The position numbers were made by a program, and so were the translations under genes. DNA of 64,000 bases from Oscillospiraceae bacterium (GTDB lineage: Bacteria > Bacillota > Clostridia > Oscillospirales > Oscillospiraceae). The notes under the pieces are model-generated. The model worked only from the letters and a program-made list of their open reading frames with translations, was not told the DNA's origin and searched no databases. Below are positions 17,841 to 26,510 of this stretch, piece after piece. Each line of letters begins with the position of its first letter. Positions within the stretch are counted from its first letter, which is position 1. The stretch lies in assembly GCA_009780235.1 (NCBI GenBank), contig WRAK01000012.1, forward strand, positions 1-64,000, given 5' to 3'.

Positions 17841-19760
17841 ATGGGACTGACGGTAACAGAACAAATCATCAAACAACATCTCGTCTTCGGCACCATGGAG
17901 CCGGGGCGCGAGGTCAGCATCAAAATTGACCAAACCTTGACCCAGGATTCCACGGGTACGATGGCCTATCTCCAACTGGAGGCCATGGGCATAGACCAAG
18001 TCAAGACCGAACGGTCTGTCGCCTACATCGACCACAACATGCTCCAAGCGGGCTTTGAAAACGCGGATGACCATAAGTACATCCAAACCGTTGCGGCGAA
18101 ACACGGCGTGTACTTCTCCAAACCCGGCAACGGCATCTGCCATCAGGTGCAGCTCGAACGCTTCGGCGCACCGGGGAAGACCCTGCTCGGCTCCGACAGC
18201 CACACGCCCACGGGCGGTGCGCTGGGAATGCTCGCCATCGGCGCGGGCGGCCTCGATGTCGCCGTCGCCATGGGCGGCGGGGCGTATTCGATTGTCATGC
18301 CGGAGGTTGTGAACATTCGCCTGACGGGGAAACTGCGGCCTTTCGTCTCGGCGAAAGATATCATCTTGGAAGTCCTCCGCCGCCTCGGTGTAAAAGGCGG
18401 TGTGGGCCGTGTCATGGAATACACGGGCGAGGGCATCAAAAACCTCTCCGTCCCGGAGCGGGCGACGATTACCAACATGGGCGCAGAGCTGGGCGCGACG
18501 ACTTCGCTTTTCCCGAGTGACGATGTGACAAAAGCCTTCCTCAAAGCGCAAGGCCGCGAGGAAGTCTGGCGGGAGATTCTCCCGGACGCGGACGCTGTAT
18601 ACGCTCTGACGGTAGACATCAACCTGGCCGAACTCACCCCCCTTTGTGCCGCGCCGCACAGCCCCGATAACGTGGCAACCGTCGCGGAGACGGCGGGCAT
18701 CAAGGTTGACCAAGTTGCCATCGGCAGTTGCACGAACGGTTCCTATTTAGATTTCATGCGGGCGGCGCGGATTCTCAAAGGCAAAACCGTCCACCCGGAC
18801 GTGAGTCTTGTCCTTTCGCCCGGTTCCAAGCAGGTACTCACCATGCTCGCCGAGAACGGCGCATTGGCCGACCTGATTGCGGCGGGTGCCAGAGTGCTGG
18901 AGGCCGGATGCGGCCCCTGCATCGGCATGGGGCAGGCCCCGGCGACGAATGCGGTGAGCCTCCGCACATTCAACCGCAATTTCTTCGGCCGTTCCGGTAC
19001 GGACAGCGCGCAGGTCTACCTCGTCAGCCCCGAAACCGCGGCGGCGAGTGCGATTACGGGCGTTCTCACCGACCCGGAGACGTTGGATGTTGACCTCACA
19101 ATCGCCGAGCCGGCGGAATTTGCCGCGGCGGATAACCTGATTGTCCCCCCGTCGGCGAACCCCACCGAGGTGGAGGTCGTGCGCGGTCCGAACATCAAAC
19201 CTTTCCCGCTTGGCGTGGCACTCACGGGCGATGTTGTCGAGAACGTGCTGATTAAAGTGGAGGACAATATCACCACCGACCACATCATGCCCTCCAACGC
19301 GGCTCTCCTGCCGTATCGCTCGAACATTCCGCATCTGGCAAACTTCTGCCTCGTCCCCTGCGACCCGGATTTCCCGGCACGGGCGAAGGAGCAGAACGGC
19401 GGGTGCATCATAGCGGGCGATAACTACGGCCAAGGGTCGAGCAGAGAACACGCCGCTCTGGTACCGCTCTATCTCGGTGTGCGCTTTGTGTTGGCGAAGA
19501 GTTTTGCGCGGATTCACAAGGCGAATCTCATCAACTCCGGTATCATCCCCCTTACGTTTGCAGACCCTGCGGATTATGACCGCCTTGGCCCGCTTGAGCG
19601 GCTGACCATAGCAGACGCCCCGACGCAGCTGGCAAGCGGCAACCTCGTCACCGTTCAAACAGACAGCGGTACGATAGAGGCGAAGCTGGATGTGACAGAC
19701 AAAGAGCTGGCGATGCTCCTCTGCGGCGGGAAGATTAACTGGCTGAAAGCGAACTTATAA
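17841..19760 (+). CDS. acn: Aconitate hydratase
   Basis: The 639-residue iron-sulphur hydro-lyase has [4Fe-4S] ligands in GSCTNGS and GCGPCIGMG and the substrate loop LLGSDSHTPTGGA. The C-terminal swivel domain follows in the same chain (DNYGQGSSREHAAL). It is smaller than AcnA (about 890) and fits the mitochondrial-type/hydratase-YbhJ-like aconitase of Clostridia. It isomerises citrate to isocitrate. It is the middle gene of the 2-oxoglutarate-forming set. Confidence 0.93.
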   Translation: MGLTVTEQIIKQHLVFGTMEPGREVSIKIDQTLTQDSTGTMAYLQLEAMGIDQVKTERSVAYIDHNMLQAGFENADDHKYIQTVAAKHGVYFSKPGNGICHQVQLERFGAPGKTLLGSDSHTPTGGALGMLAIGAGGLDVAVAMGGGAYSIVMPEVVNIRLTGKLRPFVSAKDIILEVLRRLGVKGGVGRVMEYTGEGIKNLSVPERATITNMGAELGATTSLFPSDDVTKAFLKAQGREEVWREILPDADAVYALTVDINLAELTPLCAAPHSPDNVATVAETAGIKVDQVAIGSCTNGSYLDFMRAARILKGKTVHPDVSLVLSPGSKQVLTMLAENGALADLIAAGARVLEAGCGPCIGMGQAPATNAVSLRTFNRNFFGRSGTDSAQVYLVSPETAAASAITGVLTDPETLDVDLTIAEPAEFAAADNLIVPPSANPTEVEVVRGPNIKPFPLGVALTGDVVENVLIKVEDNITTDHIMPSNAALLPYRSNIPHLANFCLVPCDPDFPARAKEQNGGCIIAGDNYGQGSSREHAALVPLYLGVRFVLAKSFARIHKANLINSGIIPLTFADPADYDRLGPLERLTIADAPTQLASGNLVTVQTDSGTIEAKLDVTDKELAMLLCGGKINWLKANL

Positions 19761-19766
19761 ACGACC

Positions 19767-19869
19767 GGGTCGATGTGGGCATCGACCCCTACGAAAACCC
19801 CGCAGGAGCGAACAGTGTTCGCCCGCCCTCGTTTCCGCACTCCTGTAGGGGCGGCCATTGGCCGTCCGC
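19767..19869. repeat. Two palindromic half-elements after aconitase
   Basis: A GTCGATGTGGGCATCGAC half ending CCCCTAC (19767-19792) and a lone left GGCCATTGGCC half (19845-19869). Confidence 0.8.
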
Positions 19870-19889
19870 AGAAAACATATAGGTACAGA

Positions 19890-19980
19890 GACTCCCTCTC
19901 CGAGGGAGTCACCCTTGACTTTCGGGCGCACGCTGACTCCCCCGGTCGCCTGCGGCGACAGCCCCCTCAAGGAGGGGGCC
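19890..19980. repeat. Palindromes GACTCCCTCTCCGAGGGAGTC and CGCCTGCGGCG-type repeat
   Basis: A 21-base near-perfect palindrome (19890-19910) and the double palindrome GTCGCCTGCGGCGAC plus GCCCCCTCAAGGAGGGGGC (19934-19980). No gene in the 250-base gap before icd. Confidence 0.75.
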
Positions 19981-20011
19981 AATCCAACATAAAAAGAGGA
20001 GAATACACACC

Positions 20012-21166
20012 ATGGACAAAATCACAAACGCAACCAATCAATTCGAGGCCCTCATCCGTGACCAACTGGCACGGGTCGAGCGCATGAAAGCAGGACAAGA
20101 ACGCCCCGACTATCAAAAGTTGCCCGAAATCATCATCGGCACCGTCGGCGGTGACGGCATCGGCCCCGCGATTACTGCACAGGCACAGCGTGTCATGGAG
20201 TTCTTGCTGGCGGACGAAATCGCAAGCGGCAAGGTTAGAATTAAGGAAATCGAGGGGCTCACCATTGAGAACCGTGTCGCCGTGGGCAAGCCTATCCCGG
20301 ACGATATTCTCAGAGAACTCAAGGGCTGCCACGTCATCCTGAAAGGCCCCACCACCACCCCGCAGGCGGGTGATCCGTGGCCGAATATCGAGAGCGCGAA
20401 CGTGGCCATGCGGAAAGAGCTTGACCTCTTCGCCAATGTCCGCCCTGTCCGCGTGCCGGAGCAGGGGATAGACTGGTGCTTCTTCCGTGAGAACACCGAG
20501 GGTGCCTACGCCCTCGGCAGTCAGGGTGTGCGGATTGATGAAGACTTGGTCTTTGACTTCACCGTCACCACAAAGCAGGGCACAGAACGCATCGTGCGTG
20601 CGGCTTTCGAGTACGCCAAAGCGCACGGCCGTACGAAAGTCACCGCCGTGACCAAGGCGAACGTTGTCAAGACCACGGACGGCAAGTTCTTGGAGATTTT
20701 CTGGGAAATCGCCAAAGAATACCCCGGCATCACCGCCGACGATTGGTACGCCGATATCATGACTGCAAAGCTCATTGACGAAAAGCGTCGCCGTGATTTC
20801 CAAGTGCTGGTTTTGCCCAACCTCTACGGCGATATCCTCACCGACGAGGCCGCCGAGTTCCAGGGCGGCGTCGGCACGGCAGGCGGCGCGAACATCGGCA
20901 CCCGCTACGCCATGTTCGAAGCCATCCACGGCTCTGCCCCCCGCATGGTGGACGAGGGGCGCGCTATTTACGCCGACCCGTCCAGCGTCATGCGCGCCGC
21001 CGCCATGCTCTTGGCGCACATCGGTTATGAGGAGCAAGCGCGGAAGTTCGATGCGGCATTAGATGTGTGCACGCTGACGGAGAAGAAGCTCGTCATGACC
21101 GGACGTGATACGGGTGCGACGAACTCTGCGTTTGCGGATTATGTGATGGAGACGATTCGTAAATAA
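20012..21166 (+). CDS. icd: Isocitrate dehydrogenase
   Basis: The 384 residues belong to the isocitrate/isopropylmalate dehydrogenase family: VGGDGIGPAI near the N terminus, FFRENTEGAYALGSQG substrate/metal region, the metal-binding segment NLYGDILTDEAAE, and the nucleotide site EAIHGSAPRMV. With Re-citrate synthase and aconitase upstream it should oxidise isocitrate to 2-oxoglutarate, feeding glutamate synthesis. The cofactor (NAD or NADP) is not safely readable. AGAGGAG precedes the ATG. A terminator follows. Confidence 0.9.
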   Translation: MDKITNATNQFEALIRDQLARVERMKAGQERPDYQKLPEIIIGTVGGDGIGPAITAQAQRVMEFLLADEIASGKVRIKEIEGLTIENRVAVGKPIPDDILRELKGCHVILKGPTTTPQAGDPWPNIESANVAMRKELDLFANVRPVRVPEQGIDWCFFRENTEGAYALGSQGVRIDEDLVFDFTVTTKQGTERIVRAAFEYAKAHGRTKVTAVTKANVVKTTDGKFLEIFWEIAKEYPGITADDWYADIMTAKLIDEKRRRDFQVLVLPNLYGDILTDEAAEFQGGVGTAGGANIGTRYAMFEAIHGSAPRMVDEGRAIYADPSSVMRAAAMLLAHIGYEEQARKFDAALDVCTLTEKKLVMTGRDTGATNSAFADYVMETIRK

Positions 21167-21173
21167 CTGCGTG

Positions 21174-21202
21174 AAAGCCACCGATTGATATCGGTGGCTT
21201 TT
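21174..21202 (+). terminator. Terminator after icd
   Basis: AAAGCCACCGAT and ATCGGTGGCTTTT arms around a 4-base loop. Confidence 0.88.
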
Positions 21203-21290
21203 GTGGATTGGTCATTGGGCGTCCATGCTTCTCGGTTTTGCAGGGGAATAGGAACTTGGAGGGCTTCTGCACCCACCGCACCCTGACACT

Positions 21291-21530
21291 ATCCGTGCGC
21301 GGGGGAGAACGTTCGGGCAGTCTGCCTGCAATTGCCTACCATCGCGGGTCACAAACGTAACAATAAGGCGCGGATGGCGCGTTGTACATCACGCCGCACG
21401 AGTACGGCGTTTTAGCCGGAATTGTAACCCGCAGCGGGTTCTTAGGGGCGCAGCTCCTGAGCCGCATTTTTGCTTACTTTTTGTGCGGAAGCAAAAAGTA
21501 AGGCCCCGCCGGCGAGGCGAAACCAACGTT
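21291..21530. repeat. Interspersed repeat of about 230 bp, copy 2
   Basis: Same order of landmarks as 14320-14555. It lies directly upstream of the ATL gene and carries no ORF of its own. Confidence 0.85.
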
Positions 21531-21572
21531 TCGATTAAGCAAAAATCCATACAAAGCGAAAGGACAGCCCCC

Positions 21573-21866
21573 ATGCCGCAAACATTCGCCCAACAAGTCT
21601 ACGCCATCGTCGCCCAAATCCCCCAAGGGAAAGTGATATCCTACGGCCAAATCGCCGCTATGATAGGGAACCCAAGAGGCGCACGCCAAGTCGGCTGGGC
21701 CATGCGCTGCTGCCCGGAAGACCTCCCGTGGCAACGCGTCGTCATGGCCGACGGCTCCATCGCAGGGGGCGGCTGCGCCGAACTCAGGCGAGCCTTACTC
21801 GAAGCGGAGGGTGTCACTTTCCGTCCTGACAGACGAGTGGACATGGCGCAACACGGCTGGCTCTAA
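21573..21866 (+). CDS. Alkyltransferase-like protein (ATL), MGMT DNA-binding domain
   Basis: The 97 residues match the C-terminal DNA-binding domain of O6-alkylguanine-DNA alkyltransferase (FAQQVYAIVAQIPQGKVISYGQIAAMIGNPRGARQVGWAMR). The catalytic PCHR motif reads PWQRV, so the alkyl-acceptor cysteine is replaced by tryptophan as in ATL/Atl1 proteins. These bind alkylated guanine and flag it for nucleotide excision repair. The start at 21573 is chosen by homology. The frame upstream runs into the repeat. Confidence 0.9.
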   Translation: MPQTFAQQVYAIVAQIPQGKVISYGQIAAMIGNPRGARQVGWAMRCCPEDLPWQRVVMADGSIAGGGCAELRRALLEAEGVTFRPDRRVDMAQHGWL

Positions 21867-22208
21867 TCAGCCCCGGTCTCGGACAATGAAAATTGACCCC
21901 TCTCGGATAAAACTCTGCTTTTCATAATAGGGGTCTACATCGCTCATGACGTAGACAGTCTCATCTGGGAATGCGTCAGCGGCCGCATCCATCAATGCAC
22001 GGCCCAAGTTTTGGCCGCGTTCTGCTTTGCGGACGAGCAGGTCATAGACATACAGGCCGAAGCCATCATCATTGCGGCAACGAGCGAAACCACAGAGTCT
22101 GCCGTCTTGAACGGCCACAAAGGTAGTCGAACTTGGGAGCGGTTTGTCAAGGGATAAAATGACACTTCCTTGACAATCCCGAAAAAGCAGAAAAAACGGA
22201 CATCTCAC
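21867..22208 (-). pseudogene. GNAT acetyltransferase, probably 5'-truncated
   Basis: The frame encodes the core of a GNAT fold (FVAVQDGRLCGFARCRNDDG, YDLLVRKAERGQNLGRALMDAA with the acetyl-CoA loop, DVDPYYEKQSFI), but the first strand and helix are missing. The only upstream start, a GTG at 22208, lies inside a hairpin with a T run on the same strand, i.e. in a terminator. No SD is seen. The truncation coincides with the left edge of the AT-rich tetR-MFS region, suggesting that the 5' end was lost when that DNA arrived. A shortened working protein cannot be excluded. Confidence 0.55.
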
Positions 22209-22228
22209 AGCGTATTGTGAGGTGTCCG
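22191..22228 (-). terminator. Orphan minus-strand terminator
   Basis: CGGACACCTCAC pairs with GTGAGATGTCCG, followed by six T on the minus strand. There is no minus-strand gene upstream within the next kilobase. Confidence 0.7.
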
Positions 22229-22399
22229 CTTTGGCATTCCATTCTCTCTGGCCTATCGCATACTGTATAAAGTTTTTCTTATTATGTCGTGGGGCAGTTT
22301 TATATTTTGCCGGGGCAAGTGCTTATACTATTTGTTTGGAGGTTTTTTGTAGCTAATGCGTACACAATCTTGTGAGATAAAAAATTTCAAAGAAACCTG

Positions 22400-22428
22400 T
22401 TGACATTCATACTCTCACGTGATAATAT
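22400..22428 (+). promoter_or_regulatory. Promoter of the tetR-type gene
   Basis: TTGACA (22400-22405), 17 bases, TAATAT (22423-22428). Confidence 0.8.
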
Positions 22429-22445
22429 ACTGACAATCAGTTTAT
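22425..22445. promoter_or_regulatory. Putative TetR operator 1
   Basis: A 21-base imperfect palindrome with the core ACTGACAATCAGT overlaps the -10 element. It resembles the site at 23154. Confidence 0.7.
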
Positions 22446-22463
22446 TTTGGGGAGGTAAAGAAA

Positions 22464-23108
22464 GTGGCTCGAAGTGAAAAAGCGGAGCAGACGTATCGAC
22501 AGATTTTAGAAGCGTCTACTAAACTATTCTTTACACAGGGATATGAAAAGACGAGTATCCAAGATATTTTGGACGAGTTGAAGATGTCCAGAGGGGTTGT
22601 GTATTACTATTTCAAATCTAAAAAAGAAATTTTAGATGCGATTACAAGTCAGAGATTAGACGAAATGCGTTCGCTTATCCAAGAAACGCAAGCTGAAAAT
22701 GCAAGGGGAAAAATCGTCAAAATACTTTCCGCACTAATAGGCAATGTAGAAGATGTGCCGCAGGGGGTAGAAGAGGATCTGCCTTTAGAACATATGGCAG
22801 ACCCTCACATTGTCCTTGCAAATATGCAGGCGCAGACGAATGACGCAAAATTACTGCTTGGCTTGTTTGAAGAGGGCGTTCGTGACGGCTCAATTCAAAC
22901 CGAATACCCGCTTCAATTGGCAGAGCTAATGTTTATGCTGTTCAGCACATGGTTAAACCCAATTCTGTTTAAGCGTGATTTAGAGCAAACAACGGCTCAC
23001 CTCAAATTTGTTCAGCAGACCCTAAGTAAACTAGGCGCAGATGTTTTAAGCGATGAAATGATAAGCCAAATAATAAAAAACTGGAAACAATTGGCCTACT
23101 TCAACTAA
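22464..23108 (+). CDS. TetR-family repressor
   Basis: The 214 residues have an N-terminal TetR HTH (ILEASTKLFFTQGYEKTSIQDILDELKMSRGVVYYYFKSKKEIL, about 14-57) and a helical ligand domain. A GTG start follows GGGGAGG. The gene overlaps its own likely operator, and an equivalent palindrome precedes the MFS gene, so autoregulation and control of the transporter are inferred. Strikingly AT-rich against the flanking DNA. Confidence 0.92.
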   Translation: MARSEKAEQTYRQILEASTKLFFTQGYEKTSIQDILDELKMSRGVVYYYFKSKKEILDAITSQRLDEMRSLIQETQAENARGKIVKILSALIGNVEDVPQGVEEDLPLEHMADPHIVLANMQAQTNDAKLLLGLFEEGVRDGSIQTEYPLQLAELMFMLFSTWLNPILFKRDLEQTTAHLKFVQQTLSKLGADVLSDEMISQIIKNWKQLAYFN

Positions 23109-23115
23109 CCAAAAC

Positions 23116-23138
23116 ATTCCCTCTTAAACAGAGGGAAT
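23116..23138 (+). terminator. Weak hairpin between tetR and the MFS gene
   Basis: ATTCCCTC and GAGGGAAT arms. No real T run, so termination is uncertain. Confidence 0.5.
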
Positions 23139-23153
23139 AAAACTTCGAACATA

Positions 23154-23174
23154 ATATACCGTCAGTCAGTATAT
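23154..23174. promoter_or_regulatory. Putative TetR operator 2
   Basis: A 21-base palindrome that reads ATATACTGAC then TGACGGTATAT on the minus strand, matching site 1 in the ATATACTGAC half. It lies 33 bases before the MFS start. Confidence 0.7.
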
Positions 23175-23206
23175 TGCAAGTGCGTTACACACAAAACGAA
23201 AGGTCG

Positions 23207-24493
23207 ATGTTCAAAATGAAAAAATTTGGAGTAAACTTTAAGTTAGTATTAGCAAGCCAAATCATCAGCTTACTTGGAGGAAATATCTTAAACTTTGCAT
23301 TATCTCTCTTCATCCTAGACTTTACACAGTCAGTTGGCACGTTTGCTTCCATTATGGCGATTAGTCAAATTCCTGTTATTTTACTTTCCCTTGTCGGCGG
23401 CATTATTGCTGACCGTATGGATAAGAAGAAACTGATTATTGTCTTTGACGCAATCAAAGCAATGATCTGTATTGCTCTATTAGCTATCTTTTTAACAGGC
23501 ACTTATTCTGTTGTTAATTTGGCTCTGGTTATGGTCGCTTTCATGTCAGTTGTTACTTTATTTGCACCTGTGCTATCCTCAGCTACACCGTCTATTGTCA
23601 AGTCAGATATATTGGTAGAAGCCAACGGTGCTATGGGTATGATTAACTCCGTGGGTGATTTGCTTGCTGTTTTAATCGGTGGCGTTTTGTTTGCAACGAT
23701 TGGCATTCAAAACATCATCATTTTGACAGGTTTTGCGTTTAGCATCTCAACGGTTATTGACTTATTTATCAAGATTCCACATGTTAAAAAAATAGCTGAA
23801 TTTGGAGCGATTAAAACCGCCGCTTTAGATGTGAAAGAAAGTTTTCTCTTTACCATCAAGAAAAGCCCATTTGTTCTTAAGGCCTCATTTTTTTTCGCAT
23901 TGATTGCCTTTCTTTTTGTACCAATTATGGCAATTGCACTTCCTTTTATTATGCGGGTTTCATTTGGAGTAAGTGATACCATGTTTGGTGTTTCACAAGC
24001 TCTTCCCGGAGTTGGTATGCTTCTAGGCGGTATGCTCTCTGGTGTGTTTAAGAAATGGCTTGATGTCAAGTATTTCTCAAGATTTGTTTTGTTCATCACA
24101 TCGCTAACCGCTGTTCTGGCGGTTTCGGTTCATACACCTTTATTTGGTGGGGCGACGACGATTCCATTTTGGCTGTTTAATATTGCGATGATGTTTATCA
24201 TGATGATTTTTGTTTTCCTAAATATCACGGTCATGTCACGCATCCAGACAGAAGTACCAAAAGAATATCTTGGAAAAATTATTGCCGTGTTCATGACCAT
24301 TACAAGTTTTGCGACACCCATTGGGCAATATGTGTTTGGTCAGTCAATGGAATTATTCGCCGGTAATATGTCTATGTTATTTGCTTCTATTGTCGTGCTG
24401 ACGGTTGGAATATCGGTTGTTGCGAAAATGATATTTAATCCAAAAAAGACGGAAGTTCAAGACATTCAACTTTGCCACGCTACCTCTAGGTAA
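23207..24493 (+). CDS. Major facilitator superfamily exporter
   Basis: The protein has 428 residues and about 12 hydrophobic segments. The loop GGIIADRMDKKKLIIVFDAIKAM between helices 2 and 3 is the MFS signature, and the layout resembles EntS/macrolide-type exporters. The substrate is unknown, but linkage to a TetR regulator suggests drug or toxin efflux. The start is either the ATG at 23207 or that at 23216, and GAAAGG lies just upstream. G+C is 33% in the 60 bases from 23221 against 58% in the 60 from 21001. Confidence 0.9.
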   Translation: MFKMKKFGVNFKLVLASQIISLLGGNILNFALSLFILDFTQSVGTFASIMAISQIPVILLSLVGGIIADRMDKKKLIIVFDAIKAMICIALLAIFLTGTYSVVNLALVMVAFMSVVTLFAPVLSSATPSIVKSDILVEANGAMGMINSVGDLLAVLIGGVLFATIGIQNIIILTGFAFSISTVIDLFIKIPHVKKIAEFGAIKTAALDVKESFLFTIKKSPFVLKASFFFALIAFLFVPIMAIALPFIMRVSFGVSDTMFGVSQALPGVGMLLGGMLSGVFKKWLDVKYFSRFVLFITSLTAVLAVSVHTPLFGGATTIPFWLFNIAMMFIMMIFVFLNITVMSRIQTEVPKEYLGKIIAVFMTITSFATPIGQYVFGQSMELFAGNMSMLFASIVVLTVGISVVAKMIFNPKKTEVQDIQLCHATSR

Positions 24494-24524
24494 TGAGAGT
24501 TGAGTGGCTATGTATCCATTCCTC

Positions 24525-24560
24525 GCCCTCTTCTTTCATTAAGTTGAAGAGGGCATTTTT
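24525..24560 (+). terminator. Terminator after the MFS gene
   Basis: GCCCTCTTC and GAAGAGGGC arms followed by ATTTTT. Confidence 0.85.
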
Positions 24561-24642
24561 GTCGTTTAGGAGTGTATGGTCTGATTTCTGTTTGTGGCAT
24601 GGGTGTCTCCTTTTGCGGGGGGGGGCAAAACAATCCCCGGGA

Positions 24643-24713
24643 GCGGCGCTTTGCCGCCCGCATACATGAATCACATAATACGAAAAGAGCGGGCGGGATA
24701 ACCCCGCCCCTAC
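24643..24713. repeat. Palindromic element at the ylmH 3' end
   Basis: A left half GCGGCGCTTTGCCGC (24643-24661) and a right half with GCGGGATAACCCCGC ending CCCCTAC (24689-24713). It supplies the TAG of the minus-strand ylmH gene. Confidence 0.8.
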
Positions 24714-25453
24714 AAATATCGTTCCACCCGAATACGGGTGCGGTCTTTCCTGCTCTTTCCGCCGACTTCGGCGAGCATCGCCTTGCCGCTGCCTCGGAGC
24801 GAGAACACATCTCCCGGCGTGAGTTCGGCGGCAGGTTTGAGGCATGGGGTGTAGTTGACCTGTACCAACCCCGCCGCAATATGCGCAGCCGCTGCGGTAC
24901 GGGAGAGGTTGAACGTCCCGGCCAGTACCGCGTCCAAGCGCAAACTGCTGACGGTAAACGCAATAGTTTCCCGCTGACGTTCCGGGACGGGCATCTCGCC
25001 CGGCGGGATTTCCGTCACTTGCACACCGTTTCTGCCGATGTGGGTGAGTTCCCGCGCTATATGTGCCGCTATGCTTGGGAGACAATAGAAGCGGGCGGTC
25101 TCGCCCGCGGCGTGGATATCACCCAGCGTCCAACGCTCCAAGCCGAGGCCGAGCAGACTGCCCAACACGTCCCGATGACCGGGTGCACCGAAGCGGCAGC
25201 GGATGCGGAAAGCCGTGATGTATTCGGCGGGGTCGAAGTCCTCCGGCGTCAGATAGTCCGGCAGGAAAAACGCAATCCGCCGTTCGCAATCCGCCCCGCC
25301 GCCGTGGAAGAACAGACCCTGCCGCAGATGGGGCAGGGTCTGGATAGCATGTTGTTCGGTGGGGGAGAGGAATCCCGTGTGGGTGACGATATTCTGTTCG
25401 CTGCTCCGACGTTGCAAGTCCTCTGCGCGGCGGAGGAGATGGAGGTCACTCAT
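24710..25453 (-). CDS. ylmH: YlmH-like S4-domain RNA-binding protein
   Basis: The protein has 247 residues. An N-terminal YlmH-specific region is followed by an S4 RNA-binding domain (about 165-230: SSLRLDAVLAGTFNLSRTAAAAHIAAGLVQVNYTPC...). YlmH is linked to cell division and to ribosome quality control in Gram-positive bacteria. The ATG overlaps the SLH gene stop (ATGA), so the two genes are translationally coupled. Usual division neighbours (sepF, divIVA) are not in this window. Confidence 0.88.
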   Translation of the reverse strand: MSDLHLLRRAEDLQRRSSEQNIVTHTGFLSPTEQHAIQTLPHLRQGLFFHGGGADCERRIAFFLPDYLTPEDFDPAEYITAFRIRCRFGAPGHRDVLGSLLGLGLERWTLGDIHAAGETARFYCLPSIAAHIARELTHIGRNGVQVTEIPPGEMPVPERQRETIAFTVSSLRLDAVLAGTFNLSRTAAAAHIAAGLVQVNYTPCLKPAAELTPGDVFSLRGSGKAMLAEVGGKSRKDRTRIRVERYL

Positions 25454-26235
25454 AACAGGCTTGCTTCCGGGGTATCGAACGCCATGTTGAACAGATTGGC
25501 CAAGACGACAGCGGCCTCCAACCGCAGGGCATCGGCTCCGGGGCGGAAGTCATAGACAACGGGATTCGTCCCCGGCCGAGCCGTACCGTGCATAATGTCA
25601 AACATGAGCAGGAGATGCGCCTCGTTATACGCCCATGCGGAAATGTCATCCCCGTCGGCGTAGCGGGCGGGCTCGTCCCAGTCATCTTCATCAAAGTGTT
25701 CGTACACTTCGTAGAGCAGGATGTACCGCACCAAAATCACGGCCATCTCCTCCCGCGTGAGCGGCGCGTCGGGACGGAAGCGTTGCTGGGCATCGGCATG
25801 GACGAATTCCAATTCCGTCGCCCAAGTGAGGTAGGGCATATAAAACGCACCGGGTGTGACGTCTGTGTAGGCGGGACGTTGCCCCGCGCCCCAATCGTAG
25901 ACGACCCGGCCGCCCAGAGCGATGTGCATCCGCCCCAGCATAGTGACGAACTCCGCGCGGGTGATGGCACGTTGCGGATAAAAGCGGTTGCTGCCCCCGC
26001 CGCGGATGTACCCGTGACGCACCCCGGTACGGACGGCCTCATAGAACCAATCGGCGGAGGAGACGTCCTCCAACCCTGTGCCCGGTGTTTGGGGCGCGGG
26101 CGGCTCCGGGGTCGGCGTGGGAGCTGTGATTGGTGGCGGGGATGTGTTCCAGCCGGACAGGTCAGGCTGCGGCGCAAGCCCTGCGGCGCAGAGAAAGGCG
26201 AGACAGAGTGATGCGATGCGAAATCCGATGCCCAT
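25450..26235 (-). CDS. Secreted S-layer-homology domain protein
   Basis: The 261 residues begin with a signal peptide (about 1-21, ending AAGLA) and a Pro/Thr linker. Three SLH-type repeats follow, visible by ADWFYEAVRTGVRHGYIRGG...FYPQRAITRAEFVTMLGR, YLTWATELEFVHADAQQRFRPDAPLTREEMAVILVRY and a weaker third. SLH domains bind pyruvylated wall polymer. There is no other domain, so this is a small wall-associated protein of unknown job. It is coupled to ylmH downstream by a 4-base overlap. Confidence 0.88.
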   Translation of the reverse strand: MGIGFRIASLCLAFLCAAGLAPQPDLSGWNTSPPPITAPTPTPEPPAPQTPGTGLEDVSSADWFYEAVRTGVRHGYIRGGGSNRFYPQRAITRAEFVTMLGRMHIALGGRVVYDWGAGQRPAYTDVTPGAFYMPYLTWATELEFVHADAQQRFRPDAPLTREEMAVILVRYILLYEVYEHFDEDDWDEPARYADGDDISAWAYNEAHLLLMFDIMHGTARPGTNPVVYDFRPGADALRLEAAVVLANLFNMAFDTPEASLL

Positions 26236-26265
26236 GGTGGGTTCTCCTTTGTGTGTGGTGGTGCG

Positions 26266-26287
26266 AGCGGCAGAATGCCGCCCCTAC
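26266..26287. repeat. Single GGCAGAATGCC half-element; rest of the 26236-26464 gap empty
   Basis: Right-half type ending CCGCCCCTAC, upstream of the SLH gene. The following 26288-26464 stretch holds no gene I can support. Confidence 0.75.
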
Positions 26288-26464
26288 ATTATAATTTCGA
26301 TGGTTCCTCAATCAAATTGACAAGCAAATCGCTGAAATCGGTGACGTTTTCGACTGGCAACAATCCGTTGCAGTTGAAGATTAACTTCCTTATATACCTC
26401 ATTATACGACAGAATCCATAGTTTTTCAATGCAAGCATCCCCGCCCGCAAATAAATTCAAAAAT

Positions 26465-26494
26465 GCAGGGTGCGATGAGAGTATCGCACCCTGC
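26465..26494 (-). terminator. Terminator after the zinc-ribbon gene
   Basis: 12-base perfect arms GCAGGGTGCGAT and ATCGCACCCTGC, followed by T-containing sequence on the minus strand. Confidence 0.8.
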
Positions 26495-26510
26495 GGTGTC
26501 AAATAGGATA

